NCBI GenBank assembly: GCA_020632665.1
Contig: JACKFC010000011.1
Location: forward strand, 1 to 64,000
DNA: 64,000 bases
DNA from: Deltaproteobacteria bacterium
GTDB taxonomy: Bacteria; Myxococcota_A; UBA9042
Direction of reading: 5' to 3'
A model generated the notes under the pieces. That model did not search any database. It had not been told where the DNA came from and saw only the letters and a list, made by a program, of their open reading frames with translations. Shown in pieces: positions 9,243 to 17,589 of this stretch (position 1 is its first letter; every line of letters starts with the position of its first letter). The translations under genes were made by a program, and so were the position numbers.

Positions 9243-12227
9243 ATGCCGCGCCCGGCGCGGAGCCGCACGCTCCTGATCGTCGCCAACCTGCTCGTCGCCG
9301 TCATCGGCTTCGGCGCGGGCGTCGCGTGGTTTGCCCTGCCCGACGTGCTCGAGCGGGAAGTTCGGACGCGCCTCGCCGCCTCCGCCGGAGCCCGCGGCCT
9401 CACTTTGGCGATGGGCGGGCTGTGGGTCCGGCCGCTACACGGCGTGGTCATCGACGACCTTGCCTTGGCAGTCGCGGGCTCTGCCGAGGCGCGACCGCTC
9501 GTGACGCTCGATCGACTCGAGGTGCGCTGGGAGCTCAGTGGTCTGCGCCCACCCAAGCTCTACCTCCACGAGATCGCGGTCCGCGGCGGAACGCTGCGTC
9601 TGCGCCGCAACGCCGCCGGGGTCGCCGAGGTACAACCCATCATCGAACGGCTGCTGACCGGGGGCACTGGCGACGATGCCAGCGGCAGCACCGGCGGCCT
9701 GCGGGCCTACCTGAGCGACCACGTCCCCGCGCTCCGAGCGACCGACCTTGCGCTCGAGATCGACGACGAGCACGGCGCGCCGATGCTCGCGGGACGCGGG
9801 GTTGATCTGCGCCACCTGCGTCTCGCCCACGCCAACGTGAGCCTCGAAGACCGCTCTCCTGTCCGCGAGCGCCTCGACCTCGACCTCCGCGTCGAGACAC
9901 AGGTCGCAGGCCTGCCGGACGGGCTCACCGTCACGGCACAGCTGGCATGGCCCAAGCGCGAGGGCGGCGTCCAGGTGCAGCTGCCACCGGGCCTCGCCAT
10001 CGAACAGGGCGGTTTCCGGATTGGGCTGACGCGGGTCGAGCTCGACTCGAAGCTGGAGCTCGTGCTGCGCGACGTGGAGGTCGACCGCGTCGGCGAGCGG
10101 GCGCCTCTCTCGATGCGCGTGCGGCGGATCGTGGCGCATCTCGACCGACAGCCGCGCTCGCTGGAGACCCTGCCCGCGACGGTGCGGGACCGGTTGCCCA
10201 CGGCGGCGCTGACCGCGCTGCGCCATGTGCGCGCGATCCGGCTCGAAGACCCTGAGTTGGTCGGCGAGCGGCCTGCCCCGGAAGAAGGCGCCTCGGATGA
10301 CGTTGCGGCGGAAGAGGCGGTCGCCGACCGTCAACTCATGCCGCGTTCGAGCAAGCAGAAGGACGGTGAACGCAAGGAAGCTGGCGCCCGCAAGCGCGAG
10401 GCTGACAAGGTGGCAGCCACGGCCGCAGCGAAGAAGGCTGGCAGCAGCAAGAAGGAAAAGGGCAGAGACGACGAGATCAAAGCCGAGCCCGGAGCCAAGG
10501 TCCGCAGTGCGCTCGCATTGCTGCTCTCCCGCGGCGCCGACGGCCTGCAGCGCGGCCTCGACGCCATCCGGGTCGGGCTCGGGGCCCTGCCCTTCGAGCG
10601 AATCGAGCTGGTCCGCGGTCGCGCCCGCTATCGCGACGAACGGCCGCGCGCCGCCGGAGCGACCGAGGTCTCGGACTTTCACGCCACGCTCGAGCGCAAG
10701 GATGCGACGCTTGTCGACCTGCAGGTGTCGTTCGACACCCCCGGCGGCGCTCGCGACGCCCGCAACGAGATCAAGGGCAGGGTCGACGTCCGGCGCGGCG
10801 ACGCGACGCTGCAGGTCCGGCTCGATCGCCTGCCGGTGGCGCCCTACGGCGCGCTGCTGCCGCGTTCGCTCCGTGCCCACGGCGACAGTATCGTCCGCGC
10901 CAAGCGGATCGAGCTGCGCTACGACGCCAAGGCGCGGACGTTGGCGCTCGAGGGCGGCATCGAGGCCACGCACCTCGACGTCCACGCGCCGCGGCTGGCA
11001 CGCCACCTGATCGCCGACCTGAGCCTGCGTGCATCCGGCAAGGCGGCGATCGCCCTGGACGGTAGCAAGATCGCGCTCGAGCAGGGCGAAGTCGCCATCG
11101 GCGAGGTCGTGGCCCTGGTCGAGGGCTCGGTACAGCGGTTCCGCACGGCCCCTGCGTTCGACGCCACGATCAAGGTCCCGTCGCTCGGCTGTCAGGCCGC
11201 CGTCGATTCGTTGGTCGGGCCGATCGCCCCGATGCTCGCTGGTGCGCGCTGCAAAGGCTCGATGTCGTTCCGCGTCGGCTTGGGCCTCGATACCGCCGAC
11301 ATGAGCAGCCTGCGCTTCGAATTCGACCCGGTGCTGCGCGGCGTGCAGATCGAGAGCCTCGGCAGGTACATCGACTTCGAGGTGCTGCGCGGTCCCTTCG
11401 AGCAGCACGCGCGCCAGCGCGATGGCTCGCTCTACACCTTCGTCACCGGCCCAGGCGCGGCGCGTTGGGTGCCGCTGCCGCAGATCAACGAGTGGATGAC
11501 GCTGGTCGTGACCACCACCGAGGACGGCTCGTTCTTCTGGCACAAGGGCTTCTCACTGACCCAGATCCGCGGCGCCATGGTCGACAACCTGCAAAGAGGG
11601 CGATTCGTCCGCGGCGCCTCGACCATCAGCCAGCAAGTCGTGAAGAATCTCTTCTTCGTCGAGCGCGAGAAGACCATCTCCCGCAAGCTGCAGGAGGCCG
11701 TGGTCACCTGGGAGTTCGAGCATCGCTTCAGCAAGGAAGAGATCCTCGAACTCTACTTCAACATCATCGAGTTCGGCCCCCTGATCTACGGAATCCGGGC
11801 AGCCTCGACCCACTATTTCAACCGCGAGCCCGCTGCGCTGACGCCGCTGCAAGCGATTTGGCTCGGCTCGATCATCCCGAGCCCGCGCGGCCACTACCAC
11901 CACTTCACCAAGGGCGGCGTCTCGGACGGCTGGCGCAAGACGCTGTGCTGGATCGCCGACGTGATGGTGAAGCGCGAGAAGATCACCGCCGAGCAGCGCG
12001 CCCGCCTCGGGCACTGCGAGGTGGTCTTCGGTGGCGGCGACGACGGCAGCGCCGCGCCTCCGGACAAGGGCCTGCAGCTCGACGGCGCGCTCGATGCCGA
12101 CGCGCTGTTGGAGAACGACGGCTACCTGCCAGGCGTCGAGCCGGATGCCGCGCGACCGCTGGCGCCGGCGCCACCGCGTCCCGGTGGCCGCCCAATCCGC
12201 CCTGGCCCCGGCGACGTGCCTCGCTAG
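9243..12227 (+). CDS. AsmA-like and GT51 peptidoglycan glycosyltransferase fusion
   Basis: A 994-residue inner-membrane protein with one N-terminal helix (TLLIVANLLVAVIGFGAGVAW). A long periplasmic beta-rich region of about 720 residues resembles AsmA/TamB-type repeats. It is interrupted around residues 350-420 by a Lys/Glu/Ala-rich low-complexity linker. The C-terminus is a GT51 glycosyltransferase domain that polymerises lipid II into glycan strands. It carries EDGSFFWHKGF (catalytic Glu at about 760), RGASTISQQVVKNLF, and KEEILELYFNIIEFG. No transpeptidase domain is present, so it is monofunctional. Starts at TTG 9231 or ATG 9243 are both possible; neither has a strong Shine-Dalgarno. The stop shares the palindrome CTAG with the convergent gene ending at 12224. 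Confidence 0.8.
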   Translation: MPRPARSRTLLIVANLLVAVIGFGAGVAWFALPDVLEREVRTRLAASAGARGLTLAMGGLWVRPLHGVVIDDLALAVAGSAEARPLVTLDRLEVRWELSGLRPPKLYLHEIAVRGGTLRLRRNAAGVAEVQPIIERLLTGGTGDDASGSTGGLRAYLSDHVPALRATDLALEIDDEHGAPMLAGRGVDLRHLRLAHANVSLEDRSPVRERLDLDLRVETQVAGLPDGLTVTAQLAWPKREGGVQVQLPPGLAIEQGGFRIGLTRVELDSKLELVLRDVEVDRVGERAPLSMRVRRIVAHLDRQPRSLETLPATVRDRLPTAALTALRHVRAIRLEDPELVGERPAPEEGASDDVAAEEAVADRQLMPRSSKQKDGERKEAGARKREADKVAATAAAKKAGSSKKEKGRDDEIKAEPGAKVRSALALLLSRGADGLQRGLDAIRVGLGALPFERIELVRGRARYRDERPRAAGATEVSDFHATLERKDATLVDLQVSFDTPGGARDARNEIKGRVDVRRGDATLQVRLDRLPVAPYGALLPRSLRAHGDSIVRAKRIELRYDAKARTLALEGGIEATHLDVHAPRLARHLIADLSLRASGKAAIALDGSKIALEQGEVAIGEVVALVEGSVQRFRTAPAFDATIKVPSLGCQAAVDSLVGPIAPMLAGARCKGSMSFRVGLGLDTADMSSLRFEFDPVLRGVQIESLGRYIDFEVLRGPFEQHARQRDGSLYTFVTGPGAARWVPLPQINEWMTLVVTTTEDGSFFWHKGFSLTQIRGAMVDNLQRGRFVRGASTISQQVVKNLFFVEREKTISRKLQEAVVTWEFEHRFSKEEILELYFNIIEFGPLIYGIRAASTHYFNREPAALTPLQAIWLGSIIPSPRGHYHHFTKGGVSDGWRKTLCWIADVMVKREKITAEQRARLGHCEVVFGGGDDGSAAPPDKGLQLDGALDADALLENDGYLPGVEPDAARPLAPAPPRPGGRPIRPGPGDVPR

Positions 12228-12946
12228 CCGGCTTTGTTGTTGGCTTCGGCCCGTCGAATGACGTCCTGCATGGTCATCGCACGTTCGGTGCCCGACGCAC
12301 CGGCCGGAGGCTGGGCCCAGGTCTCGGGCACTGGGATCAGCTCCGGCCCCCACCATGCCTCGGCGAGGTCGTCGGGATGCGTTCCCTCGACGATGAAGTT
12401 GTAGGCGGGACCGTTGTAGTTGGCCTTCACCTCGGCGCCGAAGCGCCACTCCCAGGGATCTTCGAGTAGCAGCCGACGGAAGCTGGTCCGCACCGTCTGC
12501 ATCATCCGCAGCGACCAGATCTCGACTGGCTGCACCTCCGGCGCGCGCGGGAAGCGCGCGTCCTCGAGGATCCGACCGGCCTCGTTGCGGTCGGCGATCT
12601 CGCGCTGCAGCGGCAGCGGGTCGGTAGGGTCGACGTCGTTCCGCTCGACCCGTCCGATATTGCGCAGGGTGAACTGCGGCGTGTGGTTGTGCTGAACCGC
12701 GTCGAGCACGTCACCCGGAAGGTCGAGGTCGTTCTTGACCCGAAACTCCGCGGCGAAGGTCTCCTCAAAGGTATTGCGGTCCACCACCCAGGCCGAAATC
12801 TTGTCCGGCTCGAAGGGATGGGCCTGGAAGACGGCGAACGCATCCTTCCGCCCGAGCGGAGGTAGCAAGGGCCACGCCGAATGGTCGGCGAGCAGGGTCT
12901 TGCCCGTCGACTCTTTGGGCTTCGGCTGCTCGTCGATCGATTCCAT
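12224..12946 (-). CDS. Hypothetical protein at end of the FHA/AAA operon
   Basis: A 240-residue soluble protein without signal peptide or recognised domain. It is rich in Trp, Pro and Glu. Features include AWPLLPPLGRKDAFAVFQAHP near residue 25 and VEIWSLRMMQTVRTSFRRLLLEDPWEWRFG near residue 140. It starts two bases after the DUF2997 gene ends and is therefore almost certainly translated from the same message as the DUF1257, DUF2997 and ATPase genes, implying a shared role. Its stop codon shares CTAG with the convergent gene ending at 12227. No function is proposed. Confidence 0.65.
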   Translation of the reverse strand: MESIDEQPKPKESTGKTLLADHSAWPLLPPLGRKDAFAVFQAHPFEPDKISAWVVDRNTFEETFAAEFRVKNDLDLPGDVLDAVQHNHTPQFTLRNIGRVERNDVDPTDPLPLQREIADRNEAGRILEDARFPRAPEVQPVEIWSLRMMQTVRTSFRRLLLEDPWEWRFGAEVKANYNGPAYNFIVEGTHPDDLAEAWWGPELIPVPETWAQPPAGASGTERAMTMQDVIRRAEANNKAG

Positions 12947-12948
12947 GC

Positions 12949-13152
12949 TCAGCCGTCGTCCAAGCTGATCTTCTCGGTGGTCTCGGCTTGGATGTAGAAT
13001 TCGCTGGTCCGCTCACGGGCGGTCACGATGCCCAGCGCTTCCTCGATCTCGCGGGTGATGCGCTCGCACTCCCCACCGGACACACCTTTGACCTCGATGC
13101 TGACGTTGCCCTCGTCATCGATCTTGAACTGAATCTCGCGTCGCTTCGCCAT
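12949..13152 (-). CDS. DUF2997 family small protein
   Basis: A 67-residue acidic protein, MAKRREIQFKIDDEGNVSIE followed by VKGVSGGECERITREIEEALG. It matches the DUF2997 pattern of a beta hairpin, a conserved Gly-x-x-Cys turn and an amphipathic helix. DUF2997 genes are typically found beside DUF1257 genes, as here, where DUF1257 ends 39 bases upstream. GGAGCCGACG precedes the ATG. Function is not established. Confidence 0.75.
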   Translation of the reverse strand: MAKRREIQFKIDDEGNVSIEVKGVSGGECERITREIEEALGIVTARERTSEFYIQAETTEKISLDDG

Positions 13153-13191
13153 CGTCGGCTCCTCGGCGCGGACCAGGCCGCGCCGTCCGGC

Positions 13192-13602
13192 TCAGTCTCC
13201 CCAGGAGGAGACCGTGACGTGGATGTGGTTGTTCTCGTCGGTCGTCTCTTCTTCGAGCGTATAGCCGCGCTTCTGCACCTCTTCCTTGACGGTGTGGTAG
13301 GCGTAGCGCTGCATCACCTTGCGGGTGAACTCGGCCTGGTCGTAGCCGGCGGTCTGCTCGACGAATTCCCAATCTGCGACGAAGGTGGCGCAGCCGGTCT
13401 CGGCGTCGATGTTGACACCGATCTCGTAGGTCTTGCTGGAGTGGATCACCAAGTCGGCCTCGGTCGTCTGGCCCAGATAGCCTTTGACGTGAACCTTCTG
13501 GCCGGCCTCGGCCTTGGTGTAGGCGAAGCCGAGCTCCTCGAGGACCAACTCGAGCCGCAGGATATTCTTGATCTGCGATTGAACGGTCGTGAAGTGACTC
13601 AT
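13192..13602 (-). CDS. DUF1257 (Ycf35-like) protein
   Basis: A 136-residue cytoplasmic protein starting MSHFTTVQSQIKNILRLELV, the DUF1257 signature also seen in the plastid/cyanobacterial Ycf35 protein. It contains GYDQAEFTRKVMQRYAYHTV and ends in a short beta-rich tail. The frame is open upstream through the 171-base repeat, but ATG 13602 is clearly preferred: AGGAGG lies six bases before it and family members begin with MSHF. The first two bases of that Shine-Dalgarno come from the end of the repeat. It is downstream of the Ycf46-like ATPase, a linkage known from other bacteria. Biochemical function is unknown. Confidence 0.8.
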   Translation of the reverse strand: MSHFTTVQSQIKNILRLELVLEELGFAYTKAEAGQKVHVKGYLGQTTEADLVIHSSKTYEIGVNIDAETGCATFVADWEFVEQTAGYDQAEFTRKVMQRYAYHTVKEEVQKRGYTLEEETTDENNHIHVTVSSWGD

Positions 13603-13613
13603 CGCAAAGCCTC

Positions 13614-13784
13614 CTAGAGACGCGATCAAGAAGTCGCCCCGGGCGAGTTCTTGACGAGGCTCGTGGTGGGGGAAGGTTCGCGAGAACCACGCTTCTCGCG
13701 ACCTGGGGGCGCCCAGCCCCCCAGAGAACAGAAGAGAGACTCGGCCAGAAAATGCGAGACAGCATTTTCTGGTCGCGTCTCTAG
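13614..13784. repeat. 171-base hairpin-rich repeat element, copy 1
   Basis: The element begins CTAGAGACGCGA and ends TCGCGTCTCTAG, a perfect 12-base terminal inverted repeat. Inside are an imperfect hairpin around 13626-13655 (AAGAAGTCGCC arm), one around 13680-13700 (CGCGAGAA / TTCTCGCG), a G/C-rich one around 13702-13723, and one built on CAGAAAATGC / GCATTTTCTG. The second copy at 29942-30112 has the same length and about 10 substitutions. It fills nearly the whole space between the AAA+ ATPase and DUF1257 genes. Its last CTAG holds the ATPase stop codon, and its first CTAG contributes to the DUF1257 ribosome-binding site. It is most likely a MITE or REP-like non-autonomous element; it carries no transposase. 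Confidence 0.85.
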
Positions 13785-15448
13785 AGCTCAAGACGCGGTG
13801 CGTCGTCTCCGCCGAAGTCGGCGATCCCGTCGTCGGACGGCGAAGCCCGGCGGGCGCGGGAGCGAGCCCACTCACGCATGCCGGCGAGGCGCTCGCGCAT
13901 CGTCTGCGAGAGCGGGATAACCTCCTTCATCGCCTCGACGACGCTCTCGGTCGTGATGTCGGTCTCGCCCTGGCCGTTGTCGTAGGCGTTGTAGAGCGCG
14001 GTGACGATGACCTCTTCCAGCTCCGAACCAGAGTAGCCCGCCGAGGCGTCGACCAGCTTGCGCAGGTCGAAGTTCTCGACGTTGCGGCCGCGGCGCGCGA
14101 GGTGGATCGAGAGGATCGCGCTGCGCTCGTCCCGGTTCGGCAGATCGACGAAGAAGATCTCGTCGAAGCGGCCCTTGCGAAGCAGCTCGGGCGGCAGCTG
14201 GCTGACGTCGTTCGCCGTGGCGATGACGAAGACCGGCGACTCCTTCTCCTGCAGCCAGGTCAAGAAGGTCGCGAACACACGTGCCGTGGTGCCGCCGTCG
14301 GACGAACCGGAGCTCTTGGTGCCCGAGAAGCCCTTCTCCAGCTCGTCGAGCCAGAGGATCGCCGGCGCCACGGCCTCGGCCGTCTTGATCGCGCGGCGCA
14401 TATTCTCTTCCGAAGAGCCGACGAGCGAGCCGAAGACCTTGCCGACGTCCAGGCGCAGCAGGGGCATCTGCCAAGCCTGCGAGATCGCCTTGGCCGAGAG
14501 CGACTTGCCGCAACCGGGAACGCCGAGCAGCAGGATGCCCTTGGGCAGCGGCAGGCCGAAGTCGCGCGCCGATTGGTTGAAGCTGTGCTGGCGCTTCTGC
14601 AGCCAATCCTTCAGCTCCGGCAAACCGCCGACCGAGTTCAGGCCGAGCTTGGTCTCGTAGAATTCGAGGATACCGCTCTTGCGGATGATGTGCTTCTTCT
14701 CCGCCAGGATGGTCTGCAGGTTGAACTGCTTGTCGCGGACCGAGGTCTTGTCGAAGACCTGGCGGGCCTCGGCCTCGGTCAGACCCAAGGCGGCCTCGGC
14801 CACCTCGCGTTGCAGCTCGGGGCTCTCCAAGATCTTCTGGAAGTTCTTGCCGAAGCGACGCGAGCGAGCGCCGGCGAACGCCTTCTCGCGGACGATATCC
14901 TCGAGGGTCTCGCGATCCGGAAGGTCGAAGTCGACCATCTGGATATCCTTCTCCAACTCGAGCGGCAGCTTCACGATCGGCGAGAGGAAGACCACCGTCC
15001 GCTTGACCGAAGCACCATCGAAGAGGGTGACCAAGTCGCGAACCCGGCGCGCCACCATCGGATCGTTGAAGAAGGGGTGGAAATCGCGCAGCACGATCAC
15101 CGCGTCGCGGGTCAGCCCGTTGGCGATCCAGTCGAGCGCGCGGATCGGCTCGCGGATATCACCCGGCACGTCGAGCGCGTCGCTGCGGAAGCCCTGCGAG
15201 CAGGACCACGTGATGAACGTGCGCGCCGTCCAGTTGGTGATGTCCCAACGCTCGCGCAGCCGCGCGTTGTCGAGCAGGGCCAACTCCTTGACCCAGCCTT
15301 CGACGCGCGCCTCCTCCGGGCTGACGACGTAGAGCAGCTTGTACTGCGCACGAATCAGGTAGTGCAGCTCATCGACTGCGCTGGGGACGGGGCGTCCCGC
15401 GGCCATACGGGCGGCTTCAGGGACCGGGTTCTCAGTCGCGGACGTCAT
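13781..15448 (-). CDS. AAA+ ATPase, Ycf46-like
   Basis: A 555-residue cytoplasmic ATPase. The N-terminal 250 residues resemble the Ycf46 N-domain, which itself looks like a degenerate P-loop fold (YKLLYVVSPEEARVE, AVIVLRDFHPF). The C-terminal AAA module has Walker A GVPGCGKS at 309-316, Walker B ILWLDELE with Asp368-Glu369, sensor 1 in VIATAND, and an RKGRFDE arginine-finger region, all apparently intact. The start ATG overlaps the FHA gene stop (ATGA). The stop TAG lies inside the terminal CTAG of the 171-base repeat. With DUF1257 (Ycf35-like) and DUF2997 downstream it forms a conserved but uncharacterised module. An unfoldase or chaperone-like role is a reasonable guess, no more. Confidence 0.85.
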   Translation of the reverse strand: MTSATENPVPEAARMAAGRPVPSAVDELHYLIRAQYKLLYVVSPEEARVEGWVKELALLDNARLRERWDITNWTARTFITWSCSQGFRSDALDVPGDIREPIRALDWIANGLTRDAVIVLRDFHPFFNDPMVARRVRDLVTLFDGASVKRTVVFLSPIVKLPLELEKDIQMVDFDLPDRETLEDIVREKAFAGARSRRFGKNFQKILESPELQREVAEAALGLTEAEARQVFDKTSVRDKQFNLQTILAEKKHIIRKSGILEFYETKLGLNSVGGLPELKDWLQKRQHSFNQSARDFGLPLPKGILLLGVPGCGKSLSAKAISQAWQMPLLRLDVGKVFGSLVGSSEENMRRAIKTAEAVAPAILWLDELEKGFSGTKSSGSSDGGTTARVFATFLTWLQEKESPVFVIATANDVSQLPPELLRKGRFDEIFFVDLPNRDERSAILSIHLARRGRNVENFDLRKLVDASAGYSGSELEEVIVTALYNAYDNGQGETDITTESVVEAMKEVIPLSQTMRERLAGMREWARSRARRASPSDDGIADFGGDDAPRLEL

Positions 15449-17439
15449 GCTGCCTCGCCTCCTCCGAGCTTCTCCTGCACCTCGTGCACGAGTCGCTCCT
15501 GCTCTCCGATATCCTGCACGAGCACCACCGCGATGTCGTACATCAGGCTCGCCGCCTCACCGAGCTCGCCCTCGTCGCCCAAGCCCTTCTCGAGCTGGCC
15601 GGCGTATTTGCGCACCAGGCGGGCGTTCTGTCGCGCGGCGTTGACCGCGTCGGCGAGGCCTTCGATCTCTTCCAACAAGCCGGGCGGGATCGCGGGGCCG
15701 CTGGGCTCGGGCTCGATGGCCTGGAGTTCGGCGATCTTCGATTCCGCCGACTCCAGCTTCGCGGCCAGAGACTCGTTCTTCTTGCTCGCAACGGCGAGCT
15801 CCGACTCGACGCGGGAGAGGGTCTCTGCGTCAGCGCTGGTGTTCTCGAGCTTGAGTTCCGCCTTGGCCAGATCGCGTTGGGCGGCGTCGAGCTGCTCCTG
15901 CAGCCGCTCGAGCTCGCGGACCTTGGCCTTCATATCGGGGTGATCGGAGACGTCGACCGGCCCCTTGCGCTCGCTCGCTTCGCGGCGCAGGCCATCGAGC
16001 TCGCCGCGCAGACCATCCATCTCGCGGCTGCGCTGGTCGAGGCGATCCTGCAGCTCGTCCACACGACGGGTGGCGTTGTGGTAGTCCTCGAGCAAGCGGC
16101 GCTTCTCGTGCTCGAGATCGCTGATGCCGACGCCCATCCGGACTTGCCGAATCTCGATATCCTTGTCGCGCAGGTCGATCCGCAGCTGCTCGATGACTGA
16201 TTCCTTCTCTTGGATGACTTCCTGGAGAAGGTTGATCTTGCGCTCGAGGCGCTCGGATTCGCCGCCCTCGCGGTTGAACGAGCTCTGCAACGACTCCATC
16301 TCGTCGCGCTGGGTCCGCAGCTCGTATTCGAGCAGGTCGAGCTGCCGCTGCAGCTCTTCGATCTGGCGATCCTTCTGCGTCAGTCGAACCTTGAGTCCGG
16401 AGAGTTGCTCGGTCGCCTCAGCGGCCCGCTCGCGCGCGCCGGAGAGCTCGCTCTCGAGGTCGGTGACCTTGCGCTCGGCTTCGAAGGCCTCGTCCTCGCG
16501 CTTGCGCTGCTCCTCGCGGGTCTCGTCGAGTGAGGACGCCATCACGCGATTCTGCTCTTTGAGCTGCCGGTACTTCTCCGAGAGGCCTTCGAGCTCGACC
16601 GAATAGCGCATCGCGCGCTGCTCGGCGGACTTCGCGTCGTTCTCGAACTGCGTCGCGCGCCGCTCTGCGTCGGCGAGTCCGGCCTCGAGCGCGGCCAGCT
16701 TGCGCCGCATCTCGGCGACCTCGCGCACGGTGTCGCCGCCGGAGATCAGCTGCACCGCCTCGACCACGCGGCTCTGGCCGGTATCGAGACGGCCACGACC
16801 GGTCGAGCGCGCCTCGGGGACACGACGCGGGGCTTCGGGCTCACGCCGCGGCGGCTCCGGCTCACGACGCGCCGGCTCCGGGTCGCGCCGCGGCGCAGGC
16901 TCGCGACGCGGTGCAGGCTCGGGGGCCCGCGCGGGCGCGGGCGCAGGAGCAGGGGCCGCGGCCTCGCCGCCACCACGCCGGGCATCACGCTCTCGACGTC
17001 GACGCTCGCGCTCTGCTTCCCGCTCGGCGTTGCGGCGGCGCCGCTCGTCGAGGCTTTGATCCTCGGCCTCGTCGACCCGACCCAGCGTGGTCGGACGCGA
17101 CGTTCGGGCACGGCCGCCGCGCTCCGGCATATGGTTCGGATCCGGCTCGCCGGCACGAATGATGATCTCGAAGACTTCGCCGATGCGGAGCACATCGCCG
17201 GTGTTGACGTCGGCCCGCGTGGTCCGCTCACCGTTGACGAAGGTGCCGTTGGAGGAGCCGAGATCCTTGATGTACATCCGGTCGCCATCGAACTGGATGC
17301 GACCGTGGTTGCGCGAGACGGTGCTCTGCTTGCTGTAGATGGTCGAGCCGGGATTGCGCCCGATCGTCACGGGCTCGCCGGATGCATCGAGGGGCAGGTG
17401 CACGAGGCGGCCGGTCACGTCACGGAACTCGAGGTACAT
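15445..17439 (-). CDS. FHA-domain coiled-coil protein
   Basis: A 664-residue protein. Residues about 20-95 form an FHA domain, which binds phosphothreonine peptides. The key residues are present: TIGRN, the VSRNHGRI loop, and GSSNGTFVNG. A Pro/Ala/Arg-rich linker follows at about 150-215, with repeats of REPxPPR type. A long Glu/Arg/Leu-rich coiled coil of about 400 residues then runs nearly to the end. It is the first gene of the ATPase operon and overlaps the next start by four bases (ATGA), so both proteins are made in step. The FHA domain suggests that recruitment of the ATPase module is controlled by a Ser/Thr kinase, but no kinase gene is visible in the window. Confidence 0.85.
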   Translation of the reverse strand: MYLEFRDVTGRLVHLPLDASGEPVTIGRNPGSTIYSKQSTVSRNHGRIQFDGDRMYIKDLGSSNGTFVNGERTTRADVNTGDVLRIGEVFEIIIRAGEPDPNHMPERGGRARTSRPTTLGRVDEAEDQSLDERRRRNAEREAERERRRRERDARRGGGEAAAPAPAPAPARAPEPAPRREPAPRRDPEPARREPEPPRREPEAPRRVPEARSTGRGRLDTGQSRVVEAVQLISGGDTVREVAEMRRKLAALEAGLADAERRATQFENDAKSAEQRAMRYSVELEGLSEKYRQLKEQNRVMASSLDETREEQRKREDEAFEAERKVTDLESELSGARERAAEATEQLSGLKVRLTQKDRQIEELQRQLDLLEYELRTQRDEMESLQSSFNREGGESERLERKINLLQEVIQEKESVIEQLRIDLRDKDIEIRQVRMGVGISDLEHEKRRLLEDYHNATRRVDELQDRLDQRSREMDGLRGELDGLRREASERKGPVDVSDHPDMKAKVRELERLQEQLDAAQRDLAKAELKLENTSADAETLSRVESELAVASKKNESLAAKLESAESKIAELQAIEPEPSGPAIPPGLLEEIEGLADAVNAARQNARLVRKYAGQLEKGLGDEGELGEAASLMYDIAVVLVQDIGEQERLVHEVQEKLGGGEAA

Positions 17440-17589
17440 TCGCTCTCCCCGGCCATCGCGTCGCCGCTTGGTGGCCGAGCCGTGCGCTGCAACCCCTCAC
17501 GGGCCGGCGCGAGTCGCCTCGCAGTGTGGATCAAGGAGCCCAGGCGGGCAATACACCGCTCGCCGGGTCGGGCAGCGTGACGGTCGTCG

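Noticed and set aside
13614..13784. Complete insertion sequence
   Set aside because: Only 171 bases and no transposase fragment; classed as a repeat element instead.
13603..13875. N-terminal extension of DUF1257 through the 171-base repeat
   Set aside because: The same sequence precedes pqqD at the other copy in another frame, the family starts with MSHF, and AGGAGG lies directly before ATG 13602.
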